Source: Rhodoferax sp.
GTDB lineage: Bacteria; Pseudomonadota; Gammaproteobacteria; Burkholderiales; Burkholderiaceae_C
Assembly: GCF_028688795.1 (NCBI RefSeq)
Contig: NZ_JAQTXM010000017.1
Coordinates: 46,376 to 110,375, forward strand
DNA length: 64,000 nucleotides
Reading direction: 5' to 3'
In this document: piece after piece, positions 1-9,834 of the stretch
Layout of the letters: the number at the start of each line of letters is the position of its first letter
How positions within the stretch are numbered: position 1 is the stretch's first letter
Made by a program: the position numbers and the translations under genes
The notes under the pieces: model-generated
What the model saw: only the letters and a program-made list of their open reading frames with translations
What the model was told of the DNA's origin: nothing
The model's database searches: none

Positions 1-1
1 G

Positions 2-751
2 TTCTCCGGCAGCGCCAAGCCGGGTGATGGCTTTGTCACCTTGCTTGGACCCCACAGCCGCAAATCGCTGGCTGGCGGCTACGCCCTGACGCAACGGGTG
101 GCGGCGGTGCCCGCGGGGCAGCAATGGGTCAGCCTGCAGGTGCGCACCCAGGTACGCACCGATGTGTCCATTGACCTGTGCGAGCGGCATTTGCTGTACG
201 ACGGCAACTGCCAAAGTGTGTTTGTGCGGGTGACGCCAGGTGAGCAAGCATGGCAAACGCTGGTGCTGCCGCTGCGCGGTCCAGCCTTGAACGGTGGGCC
301 ATGGTTTGCACCGCGTTTGCAGATGTTCTCACTGGCCATCGCCAATGCCGGCGGCAGCGCCGACTTTGACAATGTCACGCTGCTCGGTCCTTCAGGATTT
401 CTGCCGCTTGAAAACGGTGACTTTTCGCACGGTCTGGCGCACTGGTTCCCGGCAGCGCAGTCGTACTTTGTGACCTGGCACATGGACAACCTGTTTCTTG
501 AGGTTCTGGTGGAGCGCGGCGGACTCGGGCTGTTGGTTTGGCTGGCACTGGTGCACTGCGCGCTGTGGCATGTGGTTTTTGGGCGCGCCAGGTCAACTGC
601 GCTGTCGCCCTTTTTGGCCGCCTCGTTGTGCGGGGGCTTGCTGGTGGGCCTGGTCAGCAGTGTCATGGACGTACCCCGGGTGGCTTTTTTGATGTACTTG
701 CTAACCTTGATGTGCTTGCCAATCAGAAAACGGTCCGTGTTACCACTTTGA
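2..751 (+). CDS. O-antigen ligase/polymerase-like membrane protein, C-terminal part (5' end outside window)
   Basis: The frame is open from the first bases of the window, so this is the last ~249 residues of a longer protein. Residues ~1-130 form a beta-rich, soluble, carbohydrate-binding-like stretch. It is followed by a segment beginning HMDNLFLEVLVERGGLGLL, which resembles the His-containing loop and following helix of Wzy/WaaL-type O-antigen ligases, and then by three hydrophobic helices to the end. A soluble domain inserted before the last helices is unusual for WaaL. By position it opens the exopolysaccharide cluster, 122 bp ahead of the EpsB-type transferase on the same strand. The assignment is moderate because the N-terminal helices cannot be seen. 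Confidence 0.55.
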   Translation, partial: FSGSAKPGDGFVTLLGPHSRKSLAGGYALTQRVAAVPAGQQWVSLQVRTQVRTDVSIDLCERHLLYDGNCQSVFVRVTPGEQAWQTLVLPLRGPALNGGPWFAPRLQMFSLAIANAGGSADFDNVTLLGPSGFLPLENGDFSHGLAHWFPAAQSYFVTWHMDNLFLEVLVERGGLGLLVWLALVHCALWHVVFGRARSTALSPFLAASLCGGLLVGLVSSVMDVPRVAFLMYLLTLMCLPIRKRSVLPL

Positions 752-808
752 ATCAATGTTGCCGCGGGCGGCGCTATGCCAAATTGATACACTGCAAATC
801 AATGTGAG

Positions 809-829
809 CACGGCGAGGGAGTCGCCGTG
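809..829. other. Perfect 8-bp stem-loop upstream of the sugar transferase
   Basis: CACGGCGA and TCGCCGTG pair perfectly around a five-base GGGAG loop. No T-run follows, so it is not a classic intrinsic terminator. It lies between the ligase-like gene and the transferase start at 874 and could sit in the leader of the next gene. Function unknown. Confidence 0.35.
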
Positions 830-873
830 GCTGAGGTAGCGCTCATGGCAGAGCGTGAATAAAAGGACTTTCA

Positions 874-2256
874 ATGATAAAAATATTCGATCTTTATTTT
901 CATAAGCGAACGCTGTCGCAGTTTTTACTCGATCTCATCTTGTTGCTGGCCTCTGTGGTGGTGGCCATCTCCTGGCAACTCAAGGAATCACCCAGTGATT
1001 CATGGTCGCTGCTGGTGCCTTCCTTCTTGCTGGCGGGCGGCATTTTGCTGACCAACGGGGCGCTGGGGTTTTACCAGCGGGTCCACACCCGCACGGTCGG
1101 GCAATCCATGGCACGGGCCGTGATGTGTTGGTCGATGACCCTGCCGCTGGCTTACCTGTTGTTTCGCTTTTCCCATTTGCAACTTCAAAATGGCAAGATT
1201 TTCATTTTGGCCCTGATGTCCGGTGTGGCACTGGTGCTGTTGCACCGGGTCTATGCCGTCCACTCCAAAACCAACAGCCTGATGCGTCAACGCGTCTTGA
1301 TCTTCGGCTCTGGCACCGGCGCCAAGTTGGTCGGCAAAACACTGCAAAAGTCAGACCCTACAGTGGAACTGGTGGGCTACTACGCCGGCCCCAATGAAAC
1401 CACGCAAGCCGTGTCCGCCTGGGGCTTGTTGTCGGCCGAACAATCCCTGACCGACATCGTGATGGCCGAGCAAGTCGATGAAATCGTGGTGGCCTTGTCA
1501 GAGCGGCGCGGTGGCAGCATGCCCTTGCGCGAATTGCTTGACTGCAAACTCCAAGGTGTACGGGTGACCGACATTGCCACCCATTTTGAAAAAACACTGG
1601 GCCAAATCCGGCTGGATGCGGTGTCCGCGGGCTGGCTGATTTTTGGCGACGGCTTCAAACAGGGCTGGTCGCGGGCCTTTGTCAAGCGGGTCTTTGACAT
1701 TGTCTGCGCCACCATCCTGATTGTGCTGGCGTTGCCTGTGATGCTGGTAACCGCCATTTTGATCGTGCTGGAAAGCGGTGGCCCAATCTTGTACCTACAA
1801 GAACGTGTGGGCCTGAACGGACGGCTGTTCAACGTCATCAAATTTCGCAGCATGCGCACCGATGCGGAAAAAGACGGCAAACCGCGCTGGGCCTCCGCTG
1901 TGGACGACCGGGCCACAAAAGTCGGACGCGTGATTCGCAAGCTGCGCATTGACGAGCTGCCACAACTGTTCAGTGTACTGACGGGCGCCATGAGTTTGGT
2001 TGGACCCCGCCCCGAGCGCCCCTATTTTGTCGACCAATTGACGCAGCAGATCCCCTATTTTGCAGTGCGTCAGAGTGTCAAACCAGGCGTCACAGGATGG
2101 GCACAGGTGCGTTACCACTACGGTGCCACGGTCGAAGACGCCTCTGAAAAATTGCAATACGATCTGTATTACGTCAAAAACCACTCCTTGTTTCTTGACC
2201 TGGTGGTGCTGTTTGAAACCGTGGGTGTCGTGGTGATGGGCAAGGGCGCGCATTGA
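874..2256 (+). CDS. EpsB-type polyprenyl-phosphate sugar-1-phosphate transferase, XrtA/PEP-CTERM associated
   Basis: Initiates repeat-unit synthesis by moving a sugar-1-phosphate from a UDP-sugar onto undecaprenyl phosphate at the inner membrane. The 460 residues show four or five N-terminal membrane helices (~15-125), a Rossmann-like middle domain starting VLIFGSGTGAK (~136), a single helix (~275-300), and the C-terminal bacterial sugar transferase domain with KFRSMR, LRIDELPQL, SLVGPRPERP and KPGVTGWAQV. An AAGGA Shine-Dalgarno lies 7 bases ahead of the ATG. Length and the position directly ahead of prsK match the XrtA-system family of this enzyme. The sugar used cannot be told from sequence alone. 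Confidence 0.9.
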   Translation: MIKIFDLYFHKRTLSQFLLDLILLLASVVVAISWQLKESPSDSWSLLVPSFLLAGGILLTNGALGFYQRVHTRTVGQSMARAVMCWSMTLPLAYLLFRFSHLQLQNGKIFILALMSGVALVLLHRVYAVHSKTNSLMRQRVLIFGSGTGAKLVGKTLQKSDPTVELVGYYAGPNETTQAVSAWGLLSAEQSLTDIVMAEQVDEIVVALSERRGGSMPLRELLDCKLQGVRVTDIATHFEKTLGQIRLDAVSAGWLIFGDGFKQGWSRAFVKRVFDIVCATILIVLALPVMLVTAILIVLESGGPILYLQERVGLNGRLFNVIKFRSMRTDAEKDGKPRWASAVDDRATKVGRVIRKLRIDELPQLFSVLTGAMSLVGPRPERPYFVDQLTQQIPYFAVRQSVKPGVTGWAQVRYHYGATVEDASEKLQYDLYYVKNHSLFLDLVVLFETVGVVVMGKGAH

Positions 2257-2257
2257 C

Positions 2258-4354
2258 ATGGAACTGACGGCGTGGAGCTATGGCCTGGTAGGCGTGGTCT
2301 ACACGGCTTTTGCGCTGCACCTGCTGCGTTTGGGGTATTTGTCTAGCCAGCATGAATGGCTTAAAACCGTGGTGTTTGCGGCACTGGTCTGCAGCGCCTT
2401 GTGGGGTTGGTTTGGGTTGGCCTTCTTGGCCACTTCAGCCCCTTTGTTTTGGGTGCTCAGCACCCTGCTTGACTTGCTGCGCTACGGCGGCTGGTTCGCA
2501 TTTTTGCTGATGCTGATCTGGCTCAACCGCTCGGACAAATCCTCCAGCGGCGCGCGCAGCATGGTTTTTACGGCCATCGCGCTGATGGCATTTGGCTTGC
2601 TGGCATTGGGCTTTGCCACACTGGGCATCAACCTTTGGGGTGACGGCGCCAGGCTCGTTCTCTTCAGCGCCATGGCCACATCGGTGTTTGCGCTGGTCTT
2701 GCTGGAACAGGTATTTCGCAACGCGACCGAAGACTCCCGCTGGAACATCAAGCCGCTGGGCCTGGGCCTGGCCGTGGCGTTTGCCTTTGATCTGTACCTT
2801 TTTTCACAAGCCGTGTTGTTCAACCGGGTTGATGACGACGCCCTCAGCATCCGCGGTGCCGTACACGTCGTGGTGGTCCCGCTTTTGATGCTGTCGATGT
2901 CACGCCGTAGTGACTGGATTTCAAAAATTCGTCTGTCACCCAAAGCGGCGTTTCACTCGGCCACCCTGTTGCTGGCCGGCATCTACCTGCTGTTCATCTC
3001 CAGCGTGGGCTACTACGTGCGCTACTTTGGCGGCGAGTGGGGTCGCGCCCTGCAGCTTGGAGTGGTCGTACTGGCACTGATTGTGTTGCTGGTGCTGGCC
3101 ATGTCGGGGTCGGTGCGGGCCAGCCTGCGGGTGTTTTTAGGCAAGCATTTTTTTCGCTACCGCTACGACTACCGCGAAGAATGGCTGAAATTTACCCACA
3201 CATTGGCGGCGCGCAACTCGCCCCAGGAAATGGGTCAGCAAGTGGTGCGCGGCCTGGCTGACATGCTGGAAAGCCCGGGCGGGGGGCTCTGGACCAAAAA
3301 CAAGGGCGAGTCAGCATTCAGCCAGACAGCCCGCTGGAACCAGGCCGCTACGCCAGAAAAAGAAGACGCTAACTCGCCGCTGTGCCAGTTCATGGCCACC
3401 AGCGGCTGGGTCATCAACCTGGAAGAATACCGGTCCTATTCGCGCCGCTACGGCACCCTCAAGCTGCCGACCTGGTTGCAGGATCTGCCGCAGGCTTGGT
3501 TGGTGGTGCCACTGATGGTGGGCACTGAGCTGATCGGATTCGTGGTGCTGTCGAGCGCGCGCACCCGGGTCGAGGTGAATTGGGAGGTCAATGACTTGCT
3601 GAAAACAGCGGGCCAGCAAGCCGCAAGTTTCTGGGCGCAAATGCAGGCAACGGAGGCACTGCTAGAGGTGCGCAAGTTTGACTCGTTCAACCGCATGTCG
3701 GCGTTTGTCGTGCATGACCTAAAAAACATCGTGACGCAACTGTCGTTGATGATGAAAAATGCCAAGCGCCACGGCAGCAACCCCGAGTTTCAACAAGACA
3801 TGCTGCTGACCGTTGAAAACTCGCTGGAGCGCATGCGACAGATGATGTTGCAACTGCGCGAGGGTGCGACGCCACCGGGAAAGGCTTTTGGGGTCAATCT
3901 GGGCACCGTCATTGGTCGCGTGGCCGAGGTTGCCAAAGCACGCGGTCGAACGCTTGAGGCCGACGTGCAGGAGTCGATTGACACACGCGGCCACGAAGAA
4001 CGGCTGGAGCGCATCATTGGCCACATCGTGCAGAATGCGTTTGATGCCACTAACGTGTCTGGAAGGGTCTGGATTTGTCTGGACCGCAGTGGTGGTCAGG
4101 CCCGCATTGTGGTCGGTGACACCGGGCAAGGCATGTCACCCGAATTTATTCGCGACCGCCTGTTCAAACCGTTCCAGACCACCAAACAGGCTGGCATGGG
4201 CATTGGCGCCTATGAAAGCTTTCAATACGTTCAGGAACTGGGTGGCCGCATTGATGTCACCAGCGAATTGGATAAGGGAACCACGGTGACATTACTTTTG
4301 CCATTGTTCGACACTCAAAAACAATCAGACTTACATGCGCTGGAATCCACATGA
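2258..4354 (+). CDS. prsK: PEP-CTERM system histidine kinase PrsK
   Basis: Membrane sensor kinase that pairs with PrsR. Of 698 residues, the first ~290 are a run of about eight hydrophobic helices with no large periplasmic domain. A GAF-like segment follows (~310-460) and then the kinase core: phospho-acceptor His486 in VVHDLKN, N box IVQNAFDATN, G1 DTGQGMS and G2 GMGIGAY. The gene begins 1 base after the transferase stop and overlaps prsR by 4 bp (ATGA), so kinase and regulator are translationally coupled. This architecture and neighbourhood are diagnostic of PrsK. The signal it senses is unknown. Confidence 0.92.
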   Translation: MELTAWSYGLVGVVYTAFALHLLRLGYLSSQHEWLKTVVFAALVCSALWGWFGLAFLATSAPLFWVLSTLLDLLRYGGWFAFLLMLIWLNRSDKSSSGARSMVFTAIALMAFGLLALGFATLGINLWGDGARLVLFSAMATSVFALVLLEQVFRNATEDSRWNIKPLGLGLAVAFAFDLYLFSQAVLFNRVDDDALSIRGAVHVVVVPLLMLSMSRRSDWISKIRLSPKAAFHSATLLLAGIYLLFISSVGYYVRYFGGEWGRALQLGVVVLALIVLLVLAMSGSVRASLRVFLGKHFFRYRYDYREEWLKFTHTLAARNSPQEMGQQVVRGLADMLESPGGGLWTKNKGESAFSQTARWNQAATPEKEDANSPLCQFMATSGWVINLEEYRSYSRRYGTLKLPTWLQDLPQAWLVVPLMVGTELIGFVVLSSARTRVEVNWEVNDLLKTAGQQAASFWAQMQATEALLEVRKFDSFNRMSAFVVHDLKNIVTQLSLMMKNAKRHGSNPEFQQDMLLTVENSLERMRQMMLQLREGATPPGKAFGVNLGTVIGRVAEVAKARGRTLEADVQESIDTRGHEERLERIIGHIVQNAFDATNVSGRVWICLDRSGGQARIVVGDTGQGMSPEFIRDRLFKPFQTTKQAGMGIGAYESFQYVQELGGRIDVTSELDKGTTVTLLLPLFDTQKQSDLHALEST

Positions 4355-5712
4355 CCGCCGATAAAACGCGCCCCTTGCTGATCGTTGAAGACGACCTGGC
4401 CCTGCAAAAGCAAATTAAATGGTCGCTTGATCGGTTTGATTCCGTCACCGCCAGCGACCGTGAGAGCGCTATGCTGCAACTGCGAAAGAGCCTGCCCGCT
4501 GTCATCACCATGGACTTGGGGCTTCCGCCGGACGCCGACTCGGTATCTGAAGGTTTCAAGCTGCTGGAACAGGTGATGGCCTTTGACCCCGACATCAAGG
4601 TCATTGTGTTGACTGGTCAAAACGACCAAGCCAACGCCTTGCGTGCAGTGGCCATGGGCGCCTATGATTTTTTTGCCAAACCCTTCGAGCCAGAACTGCT
4701 CAATCTCACCGTTGAACGGGCCTTCAGGTTGTTTGAGTTGCAGGCCGAAAACCGGCGCCTGCGAGCCTTGCACCAGCCCGATGCCCTGTCCGGCCTGACC
4801 ACCCGCGACCCCGAGATGATGCGCGTTTGTCGCATGATCGAAAAAGTGGCCAGCAGCAACGCCACCGTGATGCTGCTGGGAGAAAGTGGCACGGGCAAAG
4901 AGGTCTTGGCTCGCGGCCTGCACCAGTCGTCACCCCGGCGTGGCGAAAAATTTGTCGCCATCAATTGCGCGGCCATCCCGGAAAACCTGCTCGAAAGCGA
5001 ATTGTTCGGCTATGAAAAAGGTGCGTTCACGGGGGCTGCCAAAACTACCCTGGGCAAAATTGAGACCGCCAATGGCGGCACCTTGATGCTGGATGAAATT
5101 GGCGACTTGCCTTTTCAATTACAGGCGAAACTGCTGCGTTTCTTGCAAGAAAGAGTGATAGAGCGCGTCGGTGGCCGCCAGGAAATTCCAGTTGACGTGC
5201 GCATCGTCTGCGCCACCCACCAGGACCTGAACGCGCTCAGCAAAGAGAGCCGGTTTCGGGAAGACCTGTATTACCGACTGGCTGAAATCGTCGTCAATAT
5301 CCCGCCCTTGCGCGCACGGGTTGGCGACCCGGCCTTGCTGGCGCATGCCTTCGTGCGGCGCTTTTCTCAGGAGCAAAACCGCTCCAACATGAGTTTGAGC
5401 GAGGATGCCGTTCGGGCGATTGAATTGCACCCCTGGCCAGGCAACATTCGCGAGCTTGAAAACTGCATCAAACGTGCCACCATCATGGCTGACGGCAGCC
5501 AGATCACCAGTGCAGATGTAGGCCTCAAGAGCGGCACACCCAACGACGCGGACGCTTCACTGGACTTGCGCTTGATTCGAGATAACGCCGAAAAAAATGC
5601 CATCATTGCGGCACTGGGCCGAGTCAACGGCAATGTGCTCAAAGCCGCAGAACTGCTTGGCGTGAGCCGCCCCACGCTGTACGATCTGATGCACCGGTTG
5701 GGTTTGAAGTAG
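4351..5712 (+). CDS. prsR: PEP-CTERM-box sigma-54-dependent response regulator PrsR
   Basis: NtrC-class activator expected to switch on sigma-54 promoters of the PEP-CTERM/EPS regulon. The 453 residues hold a receiver domain with phospho-acceptor Asp55 in TMDLGLPP and the conserved Lys in FFAKPF. An AAA+ domain follows with Walker A GESGTGKE, the sigma-54 contact loop GAFTGA and Walker B LMLDEIGD. The C-terminal Fis-type helix-turn-helix is NVLKAAELLGVSRPTLYDLM. All catalytic motifs look intact. It overlaps prsK by 4 bp. A sigma-54 promoter match at 11384-11399 is a candidate target within the window. Confidence 0.93.
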   Translation: MTADKTRPLLIVEDDLALQKQIKWSLDRFDSVTASDRESAMLQLRKSLPAVITMDLGLPPDADSVSEGFKLLEQVMAFDPDIKVIVLTGQNDQANALRAVAMGAYDFFAKPFEPELLNLTVERAFRLFELQAENRRLRALHQPDALSGLTTRDPEMMRVCRMIEKVASSNATVMLLGESGTGKEVLARGLHQSSPRRGEKFVAINCAAIPENLLESELFGYEKGAFTGAAKTTLGKIETANGGTLMLDEIGDLPFQLQAKLLRFLQERVIERVGGRQEIPVDVRIVCATHQDLNALSKESRFREDLYYRLAEIVVNIPPLRARVGDPALLAHAFVRRFSQEQNRSNMSLSEDAVRAIELHPWPGNIRELENCIKRATIMADGSQITSADVGLKSGTPNDADASLDLRLIRDNAEKNAIIAALGRVNGNVLKAAELLGVSRPTLYDLMHRLGLK

Positions 5713-5756
5713 CGCCTGTTCCTCACCAATCATTCATAAAACTCAGGGTAAACGCA

Positions 5757-8528
5757 ATGAAGTTCAAAAAAACTCGCAAACAACTGGTCTTCTCCACCTT
5801 GGTGCTGGCCATGCTGCTGGCCTGCAGCGAGAAGCCCGAAGCCATGCTCAGCTCGGCCAAAGACTACATGGCCAAAAATGACCCCAAAGCTGCGGTCATC
5901 CAGATCAAAAACGCGCTGCAAAGCAACCCGGACATGCCTGAGGCCCGCTTCATGCTGGGCACAGCCCTGCTCAACAGCGGTGATCCGGTAGGTGCCGAGA
6001 CCGAGCTGCGCAAAGCCATGGACCTGAAGCATCCGCAAGACCAGGTGATTCCACCGCTGGCTCAAGCGATGCTGGCGCAGGGTCAAGCGAAAAAACTGAC
6101 TGACGAGCTGGGCAAGACTGAGCTGGGCACACCTGCGGCCAAGGCCAATTTGCTGACCACCATGGCCACGGCCTATGCCATGCAAAGCAAGCCTGAGCCT
6201 GCCCAAAGTGCCCTGAGCGCCGCACTGGCTGCAGACCCCGACTACGCGCCCGCCCTGATCATGCAGGCACGCCAAAAGGCCAGCCAGAACGACATTGATG
6301 GGGCACTCGCCACGCTCGAAAAAGTCATCGCAAAAACACCCAGTAGCCATGAAGCCTGGAAGTTCAAGGGCGACTTGCTGCATTACGCCAAAACCCAGCC
6401 GGTAGAAGCCATGGCTGCCTATCGCAAGGCCATTGAGATCAAGCCTGACTTCTTAGTGGGTCAAGCAGCGGTCATCACGATGCTGCTGCAACAAAACAAC
6501 CTGGCAGACGCTGCCACCCAAATGGTGCAGCTGAAAAAGTACAGCCCGAGCCACCCACAAACAAAATACCTCGAAGCCCAGTTGGCGTTCCAAAAGAAGG
6601 AATTCTTACCCGCCCGCGATTTGATTCAACAGGTGCTGAAGTCCACGCCGGGCAATGTGCAGGCGCTGCAATTGGCGGGCGCCGTAGAACTGCAACTGAA
6701 TGCTTTGGTTCAGGCCGAGACATACTTCTCCAAAGCCCTGCAAGCCGCACCTAATCTGGCGCTGGCACGCCGTGCACTGGTCATGATCTACCTGCGCACA
6801 GGTCAGCCCGCCAAAGCCATGGAGACCCTGACGCCAGGCTTGAACCGTGACACCGTCGACCCTGAACTGCTGGCTGTGGCTGGCGAGGTGTACCTGCAAA
6901 ACGGCGATGTCAAAAAAGCCGAAGAATTTTTTGCCAAAGCCAGCCAACAAGACCCAAAAAACGCCAAAAAACGCACCTCACTGGCGCTCACCCACATGAT
7001 GGGTGGCCAGGTTGACAGCGCCTTTGACGAATTGCAAACCATTGCTGCATCTGACGGCGGCATCACCGCCGACCTGGCCTTGATCAGCGTTCATTTGCGC
7101 CGCCAGGAATTTGACAAAGCATTGACTGCCATTAACGCTCTGGAGAAGAAGCAACCAGAAAAGCCCCTGGCTGCCAACCTGCGCGGGCGAACCTTACTGG
7201 CGAAAAAAGATGTCGCTGGGGCACGCAAGAGTTTTGAGCAGGCCCTGATCCTTGACCCCACCTTCTTCCCTGCCGTGGCCAGCTTGGCCGGGCTGGACAT
7301 GGCTGACAAAAAGCCTGAAGACGCGAAAAAACGTTTTCAAACCGTTTTGGCCAAAGATCCTAAAAACAACCAGGCCTTGCTGGCACTGGCCGAGGTCGCC
7401 GCCCGAACCGGCGCACCAAAAGAAGAAGTTACCAAACTGATTGGCAATGCCGTCGCCGCCAACCCCACGGAAGCCTCACCACGGTTACTGCTGATTGACT
7501 TCCACCTGCGCAACAAAGACATCAAACTGGCCACCTCTGCAGCCCAAGAAGCCACGGCCGCACTGCCTAACAGCCCGGAATTGCTTGATGCCCAGGGCCG
7601 TACCCAGCTGGCTGCCGGTGAGTTCAACCAAGCCATCACCAGCTACAACAAGCTGGCCAGCATGCAGCCCATGTCGCCGCTGCCGCATATGCGCCTGGCC
7701 GACGTTCACATGGCCAATAAAGACAAAGAGGCAGCCGCCCAAAGCCTGCGCAAAGCGCTGGAAATCAAGCCAGACCTGCAACAAGCCCAGCGTGGCAGCA
7801 TCATGCTCGACGTGGACAGCAAAAACATTCAGGGCGCGCTGGCCACCGCTCGCAACATGCAAAAACAAGCCCCGAAAGACGCCATGGGTTACGTGCTGGA
7901 AGGCGACATCCAAGCCTCACAGAAGAATTGGGATGGCGCAACAGCCGCTTACCAAAACGGGCTCAAACTAGTCAAGTCGCCTGAACTGGCCATCAAAACC
8001 CACTCGGTGCTGATGGCCGCCAACAAAACGGCTGAGGCCGACAAATTTTCGGCCAGCTGGCAAAAAGACCAGCCCAAAGACCCAGCCTTCTTGCTCTACC
8101 TGGGTGATGGTGCCATTGCGCGCAAGGACTTCATCACGGCTGAAAAGTATTACACGGCCGTCACCAAGCTACAGGCCAACAGCGCTGTGGCCTACAACAA
8201 CCTGGCTTGGGTCACAGCCAAGCTAAAGAAAGACGGTGCCATTGCCTTTGCGGAAAAGGCCAACACCCTCGCGCCCAACCAGCCCGCCTTTATGGACACC
8301 TTGGCTGTGTTGCTGTCAGACAAGGGGGACTACGCCAAAGCCTTGGAATTGCAAAACAAAGCGGTAGGTTTGCAGCCGCAAAATCCCTTGTTCAAGCTGA
8401 ATTTAGCCAAGATCCACATCAAGGGTGGCAAGAAGGATTTGGCGAAGAAAGAGCTGGATGAACTGGCGAAGTTGGGGGACAAGTTTGTAGGACAGGCAGA
8501 GGTTACAGACTTGTTAAGGGGGCTGTAG
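5757..8528 (+). CDS. prsT: PEP-CTERM system TPR-repeat lipoprotein PrsT
   Basis: A 923-residue protein with a lipoprotein signal (basic start, hydrophobic core, lipobox LLAC with Cys23), followed almost entirely by tetratricopeptide repeats. Recurring pairs such as AAVIQIKNALQSNPDMPEA and GAETELRKAMDLKHP show the 34-residue TPR rhythm along the whole chain. It is the third member of the conserved prsK-prsR-prsT set, 44 bp after prsR. The family is thought to act as a periplasmic or outer-membrane scaffold for polymer assembly or export, but its exact role is not established. Length fits the family. Confidence 0.92.
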   Translation: MKFKKTRKQLVFSTLVLAMLLACSEKPEAMLSSAKDYMAKNDPKAAVIQIKNALQSNPDMPEARFMLGTALLNSGDPVGAETELRKAMDLKHPQDQVIPPLAQAMLAQGQAKKLTDELGKTELGTPAAKANLLTTMATAYAMQSKPEPAQSALSAALAADPDYAPALIMQARQKASQNDIDGALATLEKVIAKTPSSHEAWKFKGDLLHYAKTQPVEAMAAYRKAIEIKPDFLVGQAAVITMLLQQNNLADAATQMVQLKKYSPSHPQTKYLEAQLAFQKKEFLPARDLIQQVLKSTPGNVQALQLAGAVELQLNALVQAETYFSKALQAAPNLALARRALVMIYLRTGQPAKAMETLTPGLNRDTVDPELLAVAGEVYLQNGDVKKAEEFFAKASQQDPKNAKKRTSLALTHMMGGQVDSAFDELQTIAASDGGITADLALISVHLRRQEFDKALTAINALEKKQPEKPLAANLRGRTLLAKKDVAGARKSFEQALILDPTFFPAVASLAGLDMADKKPEDAKKRFQTVLAKDPKNNQALLALAEVAARTGAPKEEVTKLIGNAVAANPTEASPRLLLIDFHLRNKDIKLATSAAQEATAALPNSPELLDAQGRTQLAAGEFNQAITSYNKLASMQPMSPLPHMRLADVHMANKDKEAAAQSLRKALEIKPDLQQAQRGSIMLDVDSKNIQGALATARNMQKQAPKDAMGYVLEGDIQASQKNWDGATAAYQNGLKLVKSPELAIKTHSVLMAANKTAEADKFSASWQKDQPKDPAFLLYLGDGAIARKDFITAEKYYTAVTKLQANSAVAYNNLAWVTAKLKKDGAIAFAEKANTLAPNQPAFMDTLAVLLSDKGDYAKALELQNKAVGLQPQNPLFKLNLAKIHIKGGKKDLAKKELDELAKLGDKFVGQAEVTDLLRGL

Positions 8529-9034
8529 ATGTGTCGGTTTTTGCGCAGTTTTTTTACGTGCGTCGATCTCACTTGGTGACAAATAGCCATTTGAATCAGT
8601 CGCTTGACTATGCAGGCACTTGGCCAATGGCTGCAGAATAGTCACGGCAATGGAGCCACCAGCGGCGCGAAGCTTTGATGTGTACATGGTTTGTTCGTAT
8701 TGACTGAAGCGTGTAGCATTTTTTTCAACTTGAAGAAGGGAAGTTTGTACTATTGATCCGGCACGGTGAAGTTTTATGCCGCGTTTGACGTGCCAACCTG
8801 ATGGGAGTCAATAACTCGCTCAGGCGTTTGCTCCTGCTTTGTCATGTGCTCAGTCGCCGCCTTGCGTAACTTGGTTTTCGTTCGCAGGCCTCAAAAAAGC
8901 TAGGGATTTGACGTTTTCACAGAGGGTGAAGCCAGCAAAAGAACAAAGTTCCAATGTCCGAAAATGCCCAGCAAGAGTCAGCGCAGCATAATGTCTGCGC
9001 AATTGCGTCACGAGTTTCTTTGAAGGGAACAAAA
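8529..9034. other. 506-bp intergenic stretch with no recognised gene
   Basis: Separates prsT from the secreted protease. I found no convincing coding frame, tRNA or rRNA, no clear intrinsic terminator after prsT, and no sigma-54 motif with the correct GG-N10-GC spacing on the plus strand. The protease promoter presumably lies in its last 200 bases. Confidence 0.4.
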
Positions 9035-9823
9035 ATGAAAACCAAGCTGTTTGCATCCGTTCTTGCGCTGTCTGGTGCACTTTTCTGCGGCCCGCTCAGG
9101 GCCGACTTGCCTGGCACCATTGCCAAGGTCAAGCCATCGGTGGTGATCGTGGGCACCTTCAAGGCCACCAACAGCCCACGTTTTGGCTTGCGCGGCACAG
9201 GCTTTGTGGTGGGCGATGCCGGCAGCAACACCAGCAACCTGGTGATCACCAATGCCCATGTGCTGCCGCAGCCAGAAGAAGCTGACATGGATGCCACTGT
9301 GGTCGTGCAGGTGCGCACTGGCCCTGACGAATTGCAGATGCGCCCGGCCGTGGTGCTTGAAGTGGACAAACTGCATGACCTGAGCCTGCTGCGTTTTGAG
9401 GGGCCGGCGGTGTCAGCACTCAGCGTGGGCGACTCTGATGCGGTTCAAGAAGGGCAAGCCATTGCGTTCACGGGCTTCCCAATTGGCGGCGCGCTGGGGT
9501 TTTCACCGGTGACGCATCGCGGCACGATTTCATCGATAGCCGCAGCTGCCCTGCCCACACCTTCGGCACGCGGTCTCAATGAAAAAACCATACGCAGCCT
9601 GCGCGGGGGTAGCTTCAATGTGTTTCAGCTGGATGGTACCGCTTACCCCGGCAACAGCGGTGGCCCCTTGTTTGACCCGGACACGGGTGCCGTGTTGGGG
9701 GTCGTGAACATGGTATTCATCAAAGGTACCCGCGAATCGGCATTAAGCGCCCCGTCTGGCATCAGCTACGCGATACCCTCAAAATTCATCGCAACGCTGC
9801 TCCAAAGGCACAAAAGCCAGTAA
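9035..9823 (+). CDS. Secreted trypsin-like serine protease (S1C, DegP-like, no PDZ domain)
   Basis: Predicted exported protease. A Sec signal peptide (MKTKLFASVLALSGALFCGP, cleavage near LRA-D) precedes a chymotrypsin-fold domain with the triad His75 (ITNAHV), Asp115 (LHDLSLL) and Ser208 in PGNSGGPL. At 262 residues it ends right after the protease domain, so it lacks the PDZ domains of DegP/DegS. I chose the ATG at 9035 because an AAGGGA ribosome site sits just ahead and the signal peptide starts there; an in-frame start at 8954 would add 27 residues unlike a signal. It converges with the next gene 11 bp away. A role in processing cell-surface proteins is inference. Confidence 0.85.
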   Translation: MKTKLFASVLALSGALFCGPLRADLPGTIAKVKPSVVIVGTFKATNSPRFGLRGTGFVVGDAGSNTSNLVITNAHVLPQPEEADMDATVVVQVRTGPDELQMRPAVVLEVDKLHDLSLLRFEGPAVSALSVGDSDAVQEGQAIAFTGFPIGGALGFSPVTHRGTISSIAAAALPTPSARGLNEKTIRSLRGGSFNVFQLDGTAYPGNSGGPLFDPDTGAVLGVVNMVFIKGTRESALSAPSGISYAIPSKFIATLLQRHKSQ

Positions 9824-9834
9824 TGTGGTGTTGG

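Noticed and set aside
79..792. 237-residue minus-strand frame opposite the ligase-like gene
   Set aside because: High-GC antisense shadow of the plus-strand gene, Ser/Pro/Arg-rich with no domain pattern.
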